Source of the DNA: Halobacterium rubrum
GTDB taxonomy: Archaea; Halobacteriota; Halobacteria; Halobacteriales; Halobacteriaceae
NCBI RefSeq assembly: GCF_021729015.1
Contig: NZ_JAJQQZ010000003.1
Coordinates: forward strand, 62,001-126,000
Direction: 5' to 3'
DNA: 64,000 nt
Numbering within the stretch: the first letter of the stretch is position 1; each line of letters starts with the position of its first letter. Position numbers and translations under genes: made by a program. Positions 16,153-25,280 of the stretch are shown here, piece after piece. The notes beneath the pieces are model-generated. The model worked only from the letters and a program-made list of their open reading frames with translations, had not been told where the DNA came from and made no database searches.

Positions 16153-16836
16153 TTACCACTCGCTGCCGTCCGCCAGATCGACGTCGTGGTCCTCTTTCGA
16201 CGACGGACAGACGTCCTCGAGCACGCAGCTCCCGCAGTCGGGGTTCCGGGCCGTGCAGGTGTCGCGGCCGTGGGAGATGAGCCAGTGCGTGTAGTTCTTC
16301 CAGTGCTCGCGGGGAACCAGCGGCATCAGGTCCTCCTCGATGGCCTCCGGGCGCTTCTCGTCGGTGATGCCGAGGCGGCGGGAGAGCCGCTGGACGTGCG
16401 TGTCGACGACGATGCCCTCGGTCAGGTCGTGGCCGTGCTGCAGGACGACGTTCGCCGTCTTCCGCCCGACACCCGAGAGGTCGGTCAGCGCCGACATCGT
16501 GTCCGGCACCTCGCCGTCGTGCTCCGTGAGAATCGACTGTGCGGCGCTCTTGATGTAGCCCGCCTTGCTGTTGTAGTACGTGATGGAGTTCAGGTCCTCC
16601 GCAAGCTCCTCCTCGTCGGCTTCGGCGTAGTCTTCGACCGTCTCGTACTTCTCGAAGAGGTGTTCGGTCTCCGTGTTCACGCGCTCGTCCGTGCACTGCG
16701 CGGACAGAATCACGGCGACCAGCAGCTCCATCCGATTCGAGAAGGTCAGCGAAATCTCGGGGTCGGGGTACTCCGCAGAGAGGCGGTCGATTACCTCCTC
16801 GACCTGTGCCTCGCGCGACTCCAGACGTGTGCCCAT
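16153..16836 (-). CDS. nth: Endonuclease III (DNA glycosylase/AP lyase)
   Basis: 227 residues. All key features of Nth are visible: the helix-hairpin-helix LSGVGRKTANVVL with the catalytic Lys126, the essential Asp145 in VDTHVQRLSRRLG, and a C-terminal 4Fe-4S loop with Cys194, Cys201, Cys204 and Cys210 (C-x6-C-x2-C-x5-C). It removes oxidised pyrimidines from DNA and cleaves the abasic strand in base excision repair. It appears monocistronic. The ATG at 16836 is preceded by an open frame without strong features. Confidence 0.96.
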   Translation of the reverse strand: MGTRLESREAQVEEVIDRLSAEYPDPEISLTFSNRMELLVAVILSAQCTDERVNTETEHLFEKYETVEDYAEADEEELAEDLNSITYYNSKAGYIKSAAQSILTEHDGEVPDTMSALTDLSGVGRKTANVVLQHGHDLTEGIVVDTHVQRLSRRLGITDEKRPEAIEEDLMPLVPREHWKNYTHWLISHGRDTCTARNPDCGSCVLEDVCPSSKEDHDVDLADGSEW

Positions 16837-17087
16837 ACCGTCGACTGGGCGTCGCCGCCCTTCGCTGTACCGGAACCGGGCGAACGTTCAAGTGCGGAGC
16901 CGGGACCACACCCGCCACGGCAGTGACCTGACCACTGCGGCGGGGCGTCCGCGGGAGCGCGGCACGCCGCCCCGCCGACCGCCACGTGCCGCCTGTCAGC
17001 CCCCAATGGAGAGCCACTCCGTTGCCCAGCCGCTACTCCCGGGGCGCTTCCGGGACGTTTATGCGCGCGACCGACCCGGGTCGAGGT

Positions 17088-18071
17088 ATGAAAGCGACCG
17101 CGCGAGCCCACCCCATCCAGGGGCTCGTGAAGTACCACGGGATGCGCGACGAGGAGCTCCGGTTCCCCTACCACGACTCCATCAGCCTCTGCACGGCGCC
17201 CAGTAACACCACCACGACGGCGGCATTCGACCCGGACCGCGACGAGGACCACTACGTCGTCGACGGCGAGGTCGTCGACGGCCACGGCGCCGACCGCATC
17301 CGGAGCGTCGTCGACGAGGTCCGGGAGCGCGCCGGCTTCGACTACCGCGTCCGCCTCGAGAGCGAGAACAGCTTCCCGACGAACATCGGTCTCGGTTCTT
17401 CCTCGTCTGGCTTCGCGGCGGCCGCGCTGGCGTGCGTCGAAGCCGCCGGTCTCGACCTCTCGCTGCCCGAGGTCTCGACCATCGCGCGCCGCGGCTCCTC
17501 CTCGGCGGCTCGCGCGGTCACCGGCGGCTTCTCGGACCTCCACGCCGGCATGAACGACGAGGACTGCCGCAGCGAACGCCTCGACGCGCCCGCAGACTTC
17601 GCCGACGACGTGCGCATCGTGGTCGGGGAGGTGCCGGCGTACAAGGAGACCGAGGCGGCCCACGAGGAGGCCGCGGACAGCCACATGTTCGACGCGCGGC
17701 TCGCGCACGTCCAGGACCAACTCGTCGAGATGCGTGACGCAGTCCGCGAGGGCGACTTCCACCGCGTCTTCGAGACGGCCGAGCACGACTCGCTGTCGCT
17801 GGCCGCCACGACGATGACGGGGCCGGCCGGCTGGGTGTACTGGCAGCCCGACACGCTGGAAATCTTCGAGACGGTCCGGGACCTCCGCGAGGACGACGAC
17901 GTCCCCGTCTACTTCTCGACGGACACCGGCGCGACCGTCTACGTGAACACGACGGCCGAGCACGCCGACGAGGTCGAGGCGGCGGTCGCGGACTGCGGCG
18001 TCGACACCGAGGTCTGGGAGGTCGGCGGTCCTGCGCGCGTGGTCGACGACGAGTCCGACGCGCTGTTCTGA
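17088..18071 (+). CDS. Phosphomevalonate (or diphosphomevalonate) decarboxylase
   Basis: 327 residues of the GHMP kinase superfamily. The N-terminus reads ATARAHPIQGLVKYHG. The ATP loop is SFPTNIGLGSSSSGFAAAAL, and RRGSSSAARAVTGGF is the decarboxylase-type SARS motif, followed by a late VPVYFSTDTGATVYV. It makes an isopentenyl unit for archaeal ether lipids. In Haloferax the homolog was shown, from memory, to act on phosphomevalonate in an altered mevalonate pathway, so that substrate is likely here. A TATA-like GTTTATGC lies about 25 bp before the ATG at 17088. Confidence 0.9.
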   Translation: MKATARAHPIQGLVKYHGMRDEELRFPYHDSISLCTAPSNTTTTAAFDPDRDEDHYVVDGEVVDGHGADRIRSVVDEVRERAGFDYRVRLESENSFPTNIGLGSSSSGFAAAALACVEAAGLDLSLPEVSTIARRGSSSAARAVTGGFSDLHAGMNDEDCRSERLDAPADFADDVRIVVGEVPAYKETEAAHEEAADSHMFDARLAHVQDQLVEMRDAVREGDFHRVFETAEHDSLSLAATTMTGPAGWVYWQPDTLEIFETVRDLREDDDVPVYFSTDTGATVYVNTTAEHADEVEAAVADCGVDTEVWEVGGPARVVDDESDALF

Positions 18072-18126
18072 GGCCGGCCTCGCCGCCGGGCGTACGGTTT
18101 TCCCGCCGCACTCCCTAGCGTGGGGT

Positions 18127-19272
18127 ATGCGTGTCGCTGTGCTCGGCGCTGGCTACGCGGGCGTGGTCGTCGCCAACCGACTGGAAGACCTGCTGCCGGC
18201 GGACGCAGATTTAGTCGTCGTCGACGAACACGACTACCACCTCGTCCAGCACGAGCTCCACCGCGTGATCCGCCGGCCCGAGCTGGCCGAAGACGTGCGC
18301 GTCCCGCTGGCGGACGTCTTCGACCGGGCGCGGGTTCAACAGGGCCGGGTCGACGCCGTCGACCGGGACCGCCGTGTCGTCGAGTTCGCCGACGGCCGCG
18401 AGCTCGAGTACGACGCGGCGGCGGTGTGTCTCGGCGCGGAGACGGCGTACTACGGGCTGCCGGGCGTCGAGGAGCACTCGATCCCACTGAAGCGGCTGGG
18501 TGACGCCGACGCTATCCGGTCGGCGTTCGCGGACGTGCTGGAGACCGGCGGGACGGCCGTGGTCGGTGGCGCGGGGCTGTCTGGCGTGCAGACTGCGGGC
18601 GAGCTGGCGGCGTACGCTCGCGAGGAAGACGCCGAAGGCGACGTCGACGTCGTGCTCCTCGAACAGGAGGCACAGGTGGCGCCGTCCTTCCCGCCGGCGT
18701 TCCAGGACGCCGTCCGGGAGGAACTCGAGCGCGAGGGCGTGGACGTCAGAACTGGCGTGACCGTGACGGAGGCGACAGCAGACGCCGTGGAGACGGAAGC
18801 CGGGACGATTCCCCAGGACGTGTTCGTCTGGACAGGAGGCATCCAGGGTCCGGCTGCGCTCGGCGGCGAGCGAGCGGCCGTCCGAGCGGACCTCACCGTC
18901 GACGACCACACGGCGGTCGTCGGGGACGCCGCCCGGGTGGTCGACGCCGAGGGGAGTGCGGTTCCAGCGAGCGCGCAGACCGCCGTCCGGGAGGCGAGGG
19001 TGGCGGCGGAGAACCTCGCCTCGCTGGTCGTCGAGCGCGGCGACGGCGAGCTCGGACCGCGGCTCTCGCGGTACACGTTCGAGTCGCCGGGCTGGCTCGT
19101 GTCGGTCGGCGACGGCGCCGTCGCGCAGGTCGGACCGAGCGTGTTCCGTGGGACTGCGGCCACAGTCGCGAAGGCGGGTGTGGGCGTCGGGTACCTGGCG
19201 ACCGCCAGCGGGGTCGAGGACGCGGTCGGGCTGCTGCGCGAGGAGTTCGACATGACCAACCCACAGAAGTAG
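18127..19272 (+). CDS. NDH-2-like FAD/NAD(P)-dependent oxidoreductase
   Basis: 381 residues with two dinucleotide folds. FAD binding: VAVLGAGYAGVVVANRL at the start and AVVGDAARVV near residue 265. NAD(P)H binding: VVGGAGLSGVQTAGELA at about 140-156. YDAAAVCLGAETAYYGLPG is the usual linker segment. The overall pattern is type II NADH dehydrogenase, which would reduce menaquinone without pumping protons. The C-terminal amphipathic region (TVAKAGVGVGYLATASG) could associate with the membrane. Related sulfide:quinone reductases are less likely, as no redox cysteine pair is apparent. Confidence 0.85.
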   Translation: MRVAVLGAGYAGVVVANRLEDLLPADADLVVVDEHDYHLVQHELHRVIRRPELAEDVRVPLADVFDRARVQQGRVDAVDRDRRVVEFADGRELEYDAAAVCLGAETAYYGLPGVEEHSIPLKRLGDADAIRSAFADVLETGGTAVVGGAGLSGVQTAGELAAYAREEDAEGDVDVVLLEQEAQVAPSFPPAFQDAVREELEREGVDVRTGVTVTEATADAVETEAGTIPQDVFVWTGGIQGPAALGGERAAVRADLTVDDHTAVVGDAARVVDAEGSAVPASAQTAVREARVAAENLASLVVERGDGELGPRLSRYTFESPGWLVSVGDGAVAQVGPSVFRGTAATVAKAGVGVGYLATASGVEDAVGLLREEFDMTNPQK

Positions 19273-19276
19273 CGGC

Positions 19277-20335
19277 CTACGTCGCTTGCGGGAGGTCGAC
19301 GACGACGGTCGCGCCCGGTGCGTCCGTGTCTTTCGCCCAGGCGTCGCCGCCGTAGTGGTCGACGAGCGTCCCGGCGAGCCGGAGGCCACCGGCGTCGTCG
19401 ACGGCGTCGATGCTGTCGTGGACGGCCGAGTCGTCGAACCCGGGGCCGTTGTCGGTGACTTCGAGGCGGGTGCGGTCGCCGTCCCGCTGCACCGCGACCA
19501 CCACACGGGGGTCGTCGGCGTCGTTGTGCTCTGCGGCGTTCTCGACGAGGTTGTGGACGACGGAGCCGACGCCGTCGTCGGCGACCACGGGCGCCGAGTC
19601 CGGGAGGTCGGTTTCGACGGTGACGTCGTGGGCACCGGCGACCCGATCTGCGCACTCGACGGCGACGTCGGCGAGGTCGACGGCGTGGAGGTCTGCGTCC
19701 TCGGTGAGCGTCGCGACCATCTCGCCCGCGCTCTCGATGCGGTGGAGGGCCTCGTCGGTCTGGTCTTGGATGGCCGTCGCGCGTGACGCTAGCTCGCCGT
19801 TGTCGGTGCGTTCGGCGACCAGCGAGGCGTTCCCGTTGACGACGTTCAGCGTGTTCCGGAGGTCGTGACGGAGGACGTCGTTCACGAACGAGAGCGCGTC
19901 GTTCGCGCGGCGGGCGCGGTCGGCGTCTGCGAGCGCCCGGACGTAGAAGTAGCCGGCGACGAAGCCGGCGGCACCGCCCATGCTCGCCGACAGGAGCAAC
20001 GAGAAACTCGGTTCGGCGAGCGTTCGTCCCTCGTGAGCGCGGATGGCGAGACTCGCGCCGGTGATGGTGGTGAACGTGACGGCGCCGAGGCAGCAGCAGA
20101 CGAGCACGCGCCACTCGTGGTCGCGAGAGTACCCGGCCCGCTGGAGCCAGACGCTCGCGTAGACGAGTCCGCCGGCGGGGAGGGCGTCGAGCGCGAGCGA
20201 GAGCAGTGGTCCTGTCGGTTCGCTCACCGCTGTGAGTTCACTGGCGTGGTGGACGACGGCAGTGGCTGCGAGCATCACCCCCAGCAGAGCGACGAGTCTC
20301 GACGGACCGGCGACGGGCTGTCTCACGGTCGACAC
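19277..20335 (-). CDS. Membrane sensor histidine kinase
   Basis: 352 residues from GTG 20335 (VSTVRQPVAGPSRLVALLG). Four membrane helices fill residues 1 to about 130. The HisKA segment has the phosphoacceptor in VLRHDLRNTLNVVNGNA. The ATPase domain shows NLVENAAEHNDAD (N box), VTDNGPGF (G1) and a late AGTLVDHYGGDAWAKDTD. There is no PAS domain. A TATA-like GAGTTAAGAC lies about 20-25 bp before the GTG. It is divergent from the branched-chain substrate-binding protein gene, so co-regulation of the two is possible. The ligand sensed is unknown. Confidence 0.88.
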   Translation of the reverse strand: MSTVRQPVAGPSRLVALLGVMLAATAVVHHASELTAVSEPTGPLLSLALDALPAGGLVYASVWLQRAGYSRDHEWRVLVCCCLGAVTFTTITGASLAIRAHEGRTLAEPSFSLLLSASMGGAAGFVAGYFYVRALADADRARRANDALSFVNDVLRHDLRNTLNVVNGNASLVAERTDNGELASRATAIQDQTDEALHRIESAGEMVATLTEDADLHAVDLADVAVECADRVAGAHDVTVETDLPDSAPVVADDGVGSVVHNLVENAAEHNDADDPRVVVAVQRDGDRTRLEVTDNGPGFDDSAVHDSIDAVDDAGGLRLAGTLVDHYGGDAWAKDTDAPGATVVVDLPQAT

Positions 20336-20451
20336 TTGATGGCGGGGTCGTCTTAACTCTTTGACACTCGCGGCTGGGTCACACCTGCCCGAGGCACCCC
20401 CGCCGCTCTCGGAAGTGCACGGACGGCGGTGTCGATGGAAACGACGTGGAA

Positions 20452-20469
20452 CTATCCGGTGTCGGATAG
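20452..20469. promoter_or_regulatory. Inverted repeat between histidine kinase and binding-protein genes
   Basis: Perfect 7-bp arms CTATCCG and CGGATAG separated by GTGT. It lies about 92 bp before the TATA box of the binding-protein gene and about 115 bp before the kinase start on the other strand. It could be an operator for a dimeric regulator of either gene. Confidence 0.45.
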
Positions 20470-20560
20470 GTCTCTCGCGTTGCTGGTAGAAACGCCGGCG
20501 TTACCCGCCACTCCGTCCTGCTGGCCCCCTCCTCGTGAGGTCGTGTCACAGGCGGAACGA

Positions 20561-20570
20561 ATTTATATTA
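20561..20570 (+). promoter_or_regulatory. Strong TATA element of the binding-protein gene
   Basis: ATTTATATTA, followed by TACCC, in GC-rich surroundings. It lies 21-30 bp before the ATG at 20591, so the transcript is expected to be leaderless. It is one of the clearest TATA boxes in the window. Confidence 0.75.
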
Positions 20571-20590
20571 TACCCACGCAAGGTCGTGGT

Positions 20591-21919
20591 ATGACACAAC
20601 GAATCAATCGTCGCAACGTCATTCGTGGCATCGGAGCGGCAGGCATCGCAGGCCTCGCTGGCTGTACGGGAGACGGCGGTGGTGGCGACGGCGACGGCGG
20701 CGAGGATACGACGACCGAGTCCGACATGGGCGGCGGCGAGGACACGACGACCGAGTCCGACTCGGGCGGCGACGGCGCCGACATGAGCCGCACCATCATG
20801 CAGGGCGTCCTCCTGCCGACAACCGGCGACCTCGCCGACCTCGGCGGCCCCATTCGGGACGGCGCCGTGCTCCCCCAGATCGTCCTCGAAGGAGAGACGG
20901 ACTTCGAACTCGACTTCCAGGTCGAGGACACTCAGACGGACCCGAACGCCGCACAGTCGGCTGCCCAGTCGCTGCGCGCGGGCGGCTATCCTGCGGTGAC
21001 GGGCGCGGCCTCCTCGGAGGTCACTATCTCCGTCGCGGAGAACGTCTTCATCCCGTCCGGAATGGTGGGGTGTTCGCCAGCGAGCACGTCGCCGGCCATC
21101 ACCGACCTCGAGGACAACGACCTCATCTATCGGACGCCGCCGACGGACGCCCTCCAGGGCGAGGTGCTCGCACAGGTCGCCCAGGAGCGCCTGGACGCCT
21201 CGAACGCGGCGACGATGTACGTGAACAACTCCTACGGCCAGCTGCTCTCGGAGAGCTTCGTCACGGCCTTCGAGGAGATCGGCGGCTCGGTCGGGAGTCA
21301 GGTGTCTTTCCAGAAGGCGCGGTCGTCGTACACGTCCCGGCTGGAGTCCGCGCTCGCGGACGACCCCGGTGTCGTCGTCGTCATCGGGTACCCGGAGAGC
21401 GGCAAGCAGCTGTTCCGGGACTTCTACTCGAACTTCGACGCCAGCACCCCGATTCTCGTCACGGACGGCCTGCGGTCCTCGAGCCTCCCGTCCGACATCG
21501 GGAACCCGATGGACAACGTCACGGGCACCGCGCCGCTGGCAGCCGGGCCCGGCCGTGAATTCTTCGACGAGCAGTACCAGGCCGAGTACGGCGAGGAGCC
21601 GGGCGTGTTCACGTCGCAGGCGTTCGACGCGACCGCGGTCTGCCTGCTAGCGAACGCGGCCGCCGGCGAGAACGACGGCGCCGCCATCGCCGAACAGATG
21701 CGGGCGGTCGCCAACCCCGGCGGCGAGGAGGTCACGCCGAGTACGCTGGCCGACGGTCTCGCGATGGCCGCCGAGGGAACCGAAATCCAGTACAAGGGCG
21801 CGTCCAGCGCCGTCGACTTCGACGAGAACGGCGACCTGACGGCCGCGACCTACGAGTACTTCGGCTTCCAGGAGGGCGGCGGCATCGAGACCATCGACGA
21901 GATCCAGTTCTCGGCCTGA
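20591..21919 (+). CDS. livJ: ABC transporter substrate-binding lipoprotein (branched-chain amino acid type)
   Basis: 442 residues. A Tat signal with lipobox (NRRNVIRGIGAAGIAGLAGC) is followed by an acidic Gly-rich linker containing GEDTTTESD twice. The type I periplasmic-binding fold starts near residue 65 (GVLLPTTGDLADLGGPIRDG) and includes ASSEVTISVAENVFIPSGMV and TMYVNNSYGQLLSESF. It is the extracellular receptor for the permease and ATPases encoded convergently at 22311-26491. The substrate may be a branched-chain amino acid, an amide or urea; the sequence does not decide it. Confidence 0.9.
   Translation: MTQRINRRNVIRGIGAAGIAGLAGCTGDGGGGDGDGGEDTTTESDMGGGEDTTTESDSGGDGADMSRTIMQGVLLPTTGDLADLGGPIRDGAVLPQIVLEGETDFELDFQVEDTQTDPNAAQSAAQSLRAGGYPAVTGAASSEVTISVAENVFIPSGMVGCSPASTSPAITDLEDNDLIYRTPPTDALQGEVLAQVAQERLDASNAATMYVNNSYGQLLSESFVTAFEEIGGSVGSQVSFQKARSSYTSRLESALADDPGVVVVIGYPESGKQLFRDFYSNFDASTPILVTDGLRSSSLPSDIGNPMDNVTGTAPLAAGPGREFFDEQYQAEYGEEPGVFTSQAFDATAVCLLANAAAGENDGAAIAEQMRAVANPGGEEVTPSTLADGLAMAAEGTEIQYKGASSAVDFDENGDLTAATYEYFGFQEGGGIETIDEIQFSA
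20702..20761 (+). repeat. Short tandem repeat encoding the binding-protein linker
   Basis: Two 24-bp copies (20702-20725 and 20738-20761) with one mismatch and a period of 36 bp, or 12 codons. They encode the repeated GEDTTTESD in the linker between the lipid anchor and the ligand-binding domain. A third partial GGDG unit follows. It probably arose by slippage. Confidence 0.7.
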
Positions 21920-22025
21920 GCCCGACCCACCACGTTTCTTTCGCGCTCACCCCCACCAGCGCCGCAGCCCGCCGTCCAGCGGTGAGACGACAGCGACTTT
22001 CCTGCTCGCACTGGAACTGACGTAC

Positions 22026-22283
22026 GTGACAGACACGCCCTCCGACTCGTTCGGCCCGGACGCACTGCTCGTACCCGCGCTGGCGTTCGCAATCGGAACG
22101 CTTGCCGCGGGCTACGCGACGCTGACCGCGTGGACGAACGCGTACCTCAACGCGAACCCCGAGACTGGCACTGTCTCCGGCGGCTCCGGGTCCTTCACGC
22201 TCGGCCTGTTCGTCGTGGGAGCGGTTGTCGCGTTCCTCGCGGTGTTTGTCGCACTGCACAGGACCGTCGACGCGAGCGAGTAA
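22026..22283 (+). CDS. Small two-helix membrane protein, unknown
   Basis: 85 residues from GTG 22026. There are two hydrophobic helices (LLVPALAFAIGTLAAGYATL and LGLFVVGAVVAFLAVFVAL) joined by a short polar loop (NANPETGTVSGGSGS). The ends are acidic. It lies between the binding-protein gene and the convergent livF. No family is recognised, and no motif suggests a catalytic role. Codon use matches its neighbours, so it is probably a real gene. Confidence 0.6.
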   Translation: MTDTPSDSFGPDALLVPALAFAIGTLAAGYATLTAWTNAYLNANPETGTVSGGSGSFTLGLFVVGAVVAFLAVFVALHRTVDASE

Positions 22284-22310
22284 CGGTCTCGGAGAACCGG
22301 CGACGGCCGG

Positions 22311-23063
22311 TCAGCCGCCGAGGAACTCCTGGCGGACCTCCTCGTCGCCGAGGAGCTCGTCGCCGTCGTCCATGTAGCTGTTCTCGCCCTGCACGAGCAC
22401 GTAGCCGCGGTCGCAGCGCCGCAGCGCCTCCTTCGCGTTCTGCTCGACCATCAACACGGAGGTGCCGTCTGCGTTGATGCGGTCGATGCGGTCGAACATG
22501 TCCTCGACGAGGTCGGGCGCGAGGCCCGCAGACGGCTCGTCGAGCATCAGGAGGTCGGGGTCGAGCATCAGCGCCCGCCCCATCGCCAGCATCTGCTGTT
22601 GGCCGCCGGACAGCGACCCGGCGGTCTGCTGCTTGCGCTCCTCGAGAATCGGGAAGCGCTCGTAGACCGCGTCCAGCGCGTCCTGTGGGACCTCGTCGAG
22701 GATGTACGCGCCCATCTCGAGGTTCTCCTGGACGGACAGCCCCGCGAACACGTTCTCGTTCTGGGGGACGTACCCGATGCCCTCGTGGATGATGTCCTCG
22801 GGGTTCGACCCCTGAATCTCGGCGTCGTCGAACGTGACGGTGCCGCCCATGTACGTCGTCAGCCCGAACACGGACTTCATCACGGTCGACTTCCCCGCGC
22901 CGTTCGGGCCGACGATGGTGACGTACTCGCCGTCCTGGACGTCGAGGTCGACCTCGGAAAGCACCTGGAGGTCGCCGTAGCCGGCGTCAAGGTCCCGGAC
23001 GGACAGCAGCCCCGCCTCGTCGTCCGGCAGGCGGGCCTCCCGGGACGCCTGTGCGCCGCTCAT
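22311..23063 (-). CDS. livF: Branched-chain amino acid-type ABC transporter ATPase
   Basis: 250 residues, the normal LivF size. Walker A GPNGAGKST is near residue 53, the Q loop falls in YVPQNENVF, the signature is LSGGQQQMLAMGRAL, and Walker B is LLMLDEPSAGLAP, followed by the switch His region VLMVEQN. Its ATG overlaps the livG stop (ATGA), and it is the last gene of livH-M-G-F. With LivG it forms the cytoplasmic ATPase pair that drives uptake through LivHM. Confidence 0.94.
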   Translation of the reverse strand: MSGAQASREARLPDDEAGLLSVRDLDAGYGDLQVLSEVDLDVQDGEYVTIVGPNGAGKSTVMKSVFGLTTYMGGTVTFDDAEIQGSNPEDIIHEGIGYVPQNENVFAGLSVQENLEMGAYILDEVPQDALDAVYERFPILEERKQQTAGSLSGGQQQMLAMGRALMLDPDLLMLDEPSAGLAPDLVEDMFDRIDRINADGTSVLMVEQNAKEALRRCDRGYVLVQGENSYMDDGDELLGDEEVRQEFLGG

Positions 23064-23959
23064 ACTTCACCCCCGAGGTAGGCCTCGACGACGTCCTCGT
23101 TGGCCTTGATCTCCTCGGGCGTCCCCTCGTCGAGGACGCGCCCCTGGTGCATGACGATGACGTGCTCGCAGTTCTCCATGATGAGGTCCATGTCGTGTTC
23201 GACGAGCAGGAAGGTGAGGTCCTCCTGCTCGCGCAGGTCGTGGATGCGGTCCAGCAGCTTCTCCTCCAGCGTCGGGTTGACGCCGGCGAACGCCTCGTCC
23301 AGCAGCATCATCTCCGGGTCGGTCATGAGCGCGCGAGCGAGTTCTAGCAGCTTCCGCTGCCCGCCGGAGAGGTTGCCGGCGTACTCGCCGGCGAGGTGGT
23401 CGATCTCGAAGAACTCCAGGGTCTCCCAGGCGTCCTCGCGGAGCTCCGACTCCTGGCGGACCACGTCGCCGCGCAGCCCCGGCAGCACGGACCGCGTGAT
23501 GGACTCGCCGCGCTGGTGGCCGGGCGCCAGCATCAGGTTCTCGAGGACCGTCATCTCGTCGAGTTCGCGGGCGATCTGGAAGGTGCGGACGAGCCCGCGG
23601 TTGGCGATGGCGTGGGGGCGTTCGCCGGTGATGTCCTCGCCGCGGAACTGCACGGTGCCGGCGGTCGGCTCGTGGACGCCCGTGATGCAGTTGAACGTCG
23701 TGGACTTCCCGGCGCCGTTCGGCCCGATGAGGCCGGTCAGCGAGGCCTCCTCGACGCTGAACGTGGCGCCGTCGACGGCCGTGATGCCGCCGAACTCCTT
23801 GCGGAGCCCCTCCACCTTCAGGGGGACGCCGCGCGGAACGCGCTTGGCGGCCTCCTCGACGGCCGAGTCGTCGGCCTCCGGTTCGAGGTCCTCGGTGTCG
23901 GGCGCGTCGACGTCGTCGGGGAGGTTCGCGTCGGCCGGCCCGTCGCTGCGTTCACTCAT
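23060..23959 (-). CDS. livG: Branched-chain amino acid-type ABC transporter ATPase
   Basis: 299 residues from ATG 23959. That start is preceded by a strong SD GGAGGTGA with suitable spacing; a GTG at 23968 is the in-frame alternative. An acidic extension of about 45 residues, unusual for bacterial LivG, comes before the ATPase domain. Walker A is GPNGAGKST, the signature LSGGQRKLLELARAL, and Walker B MMLLDEAFAGVNP, followed by FLLVEHDMDLI. It overlaps livM upstream by eight bases and livF downstream by four, so the operon is tightly coupled. Confidence 0.93.
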   Translation of the reverse strand: MSERSDGPADANLPDDVDAPDTEDLEPEADDSAVEEAAKRVPRGVPLKVEGLRKEFGGITAVDGATFSVEEASLTGLIGPNGAGKSTTFNCITGVHEPTAGTVQFRGEDITGERPHAIANRGLVRTFQIARELDEMTVLENLMLAPGHQRGESITRSVLPGLRGDVVRQESELREDAWETLEFFEIDHLAGEYAGNLSGGQRKLLELARALMTDPEMMLLDEAFAGVNPTLEEKLLDRIHDLREQEDLTFLLVEHDMDLIMENCEHVIVMHQGRVLDEGTPEEIKANEDVVEAYLGGEV

Positions 23960-25280
23960 CGCCGTCACCTCCGCCGTCGGCGGCGGCAGTCGGACGTTCC
24001 GGTGCCGTCCCCGGTCGGGTGTCGTCGGCGAGGCTGACGGCGGACGCCGTCTCCTTGCGGGCGCCGAGCAAGCCCTCCGGCCGCCGCTGCACGAGCAGGA
24101 TGAGCAACACGCCCATGCCGATGAACCGGAGCGTGTCGATGTTGTTCAGCAGGAACCCCGCCAGCGGCATCAGATCCCCTTCGACGACCGGGGCGAGCGC
24201 TTCGACGAGGTTCGCGGGGTCGGCGGCGACGTCGAAGCGGTCGCCGATGATGGCCGCGATGCGCGGCGGCGCCTCGAACAGCAGCGAGGCGAACAGCGCG
24301 CCGCCGAGGATGGAGCCGGTGTTCGACCCGGAGCCGCCGATGATGAGGGCGATGAAGATGTAGAACGTGAGCTCCGGCCGGAAGTTGACGGGGACGATCG
24401 AGGCCCGCGGTCCCATTGCGTACCAGAGGATGCCCGCCAGCCCCATCAGCCCGCAGCCGAGGCCGAACGCCCGCACCTTGAAGTTCTGCGTGTCCTTGCC
24501 GAGCGAGCGCGTCGCCACCTCGTCCTCGCGGATGGCTTTCAGTACGCGGCCGAACGGCGACCGACCGATGCGTTCCAGCAGCAGGTAGACGCCGAGCAAC
24601 ACGACGAGCGTGCCGACCGTGTAGACGGTGTTGACGACGGTGAGCCGCTGGATGCCGTACTCGGTGGCCAGCGAGAAGATGGGCTGGCCCAGCGGGGTCG
24701 GGTCGGAGATGATGCTACCGGGTTCGGTCAACAGCAGCGTCCGGACGGGGTTCGTCGGCAGGTTGTCGAAGCCGCTCGCCCCACCAGTCACGTTCGCGAA
24801 CGCGGGGGAGTTGAACGTGATGCGGATGATCTCGGAGATGGCGACGGTGACGATGGCGAGGTAGTCGGCTTTCAGCCGGAGTGCGGGGAGCGCCGCGACG
24901 AGCCCGATGACCGTCGCAGCCAACACGCCGCCCAGCACCCCGAGTGGGAGCGGGAGCCCGAGGCCCGGCGGGCTGCCACCCGGCGACCCGGACAGCATCG
25001 CGGTGCCGTACGCGCCGACGGCCATGAAGCCGGCGACACCGATGTTGAACAGGCCCGCGTACCCCCACTGGATGTTCAGCGCGAGCACCGCGAGCGCGTA
25101 CACCGCCGAGAGGAACGTCACGCGGCGCACGAGTGCGAGAATGAACGGGTCGGTGTACCCGAGCTGGTTGCCGAACCAGTAGAACAGCAGCCAGATGCCC
25201 GCGAACATCGCGAACACCTTGACTGCGTCCGGCGCGAACACGCGCTCGAGGACGCCGCGGGCGTCGTCGACGGCGCTCAT
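23952..25280 (-). CDS. livM: Branched-chain amino acid-type ABC permease
   Basis: 442 residues with about ten membrane helices. Family features include the segment LNIQWGYAGLFNIGVAGFMA near residue 65 and a late GGSGSNTGSILGGALFASLL. A hydrophilic C-terminal tail of about 40 acidic residues is a halophilic addition. It overlaps livH by four bases (ATGA) and livG by eight. It forms the membrane channel with LivH. Confidence 0.93.
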   Translation of the reverse strand: MSAVDDARGVLERVFAPDAVKVFAMFAGIWLLFYWFGNQLGYTDPFILALVRRVTFLSAVYALAVLALNIQWGYAGLFNIGVAGFMAVGAYGTAMLSGSPGGSPPGLGLPLPLGVLGGVLAATVIGLVAALPALRLKADYLAIVTVAISEIIRITFNSPAFANVTGGASGFDNLPTNPVRTLLLTEPGSIISDPTPLGQPIFSLATEYGIQRLTVVNTVYTVGTLVVLLGVYLLLERIGRSPFGRVLKAIREDEVATRSLGKDTQNFKVRAFGLGCGLMGLAGILWYAMGPRASIVPVNFRPELTFYIFIALIIGGSGSNTGSILGGALFASLLFEAPPRIAAIIGDRFDVAADPANLVEALAPVVEGDLMPLAGFLLNNIDTLRFIGMGVLLILLVQRRPEGLLGARKETASAVSLADDTRPGTAPERPTAAADGGGDGDE

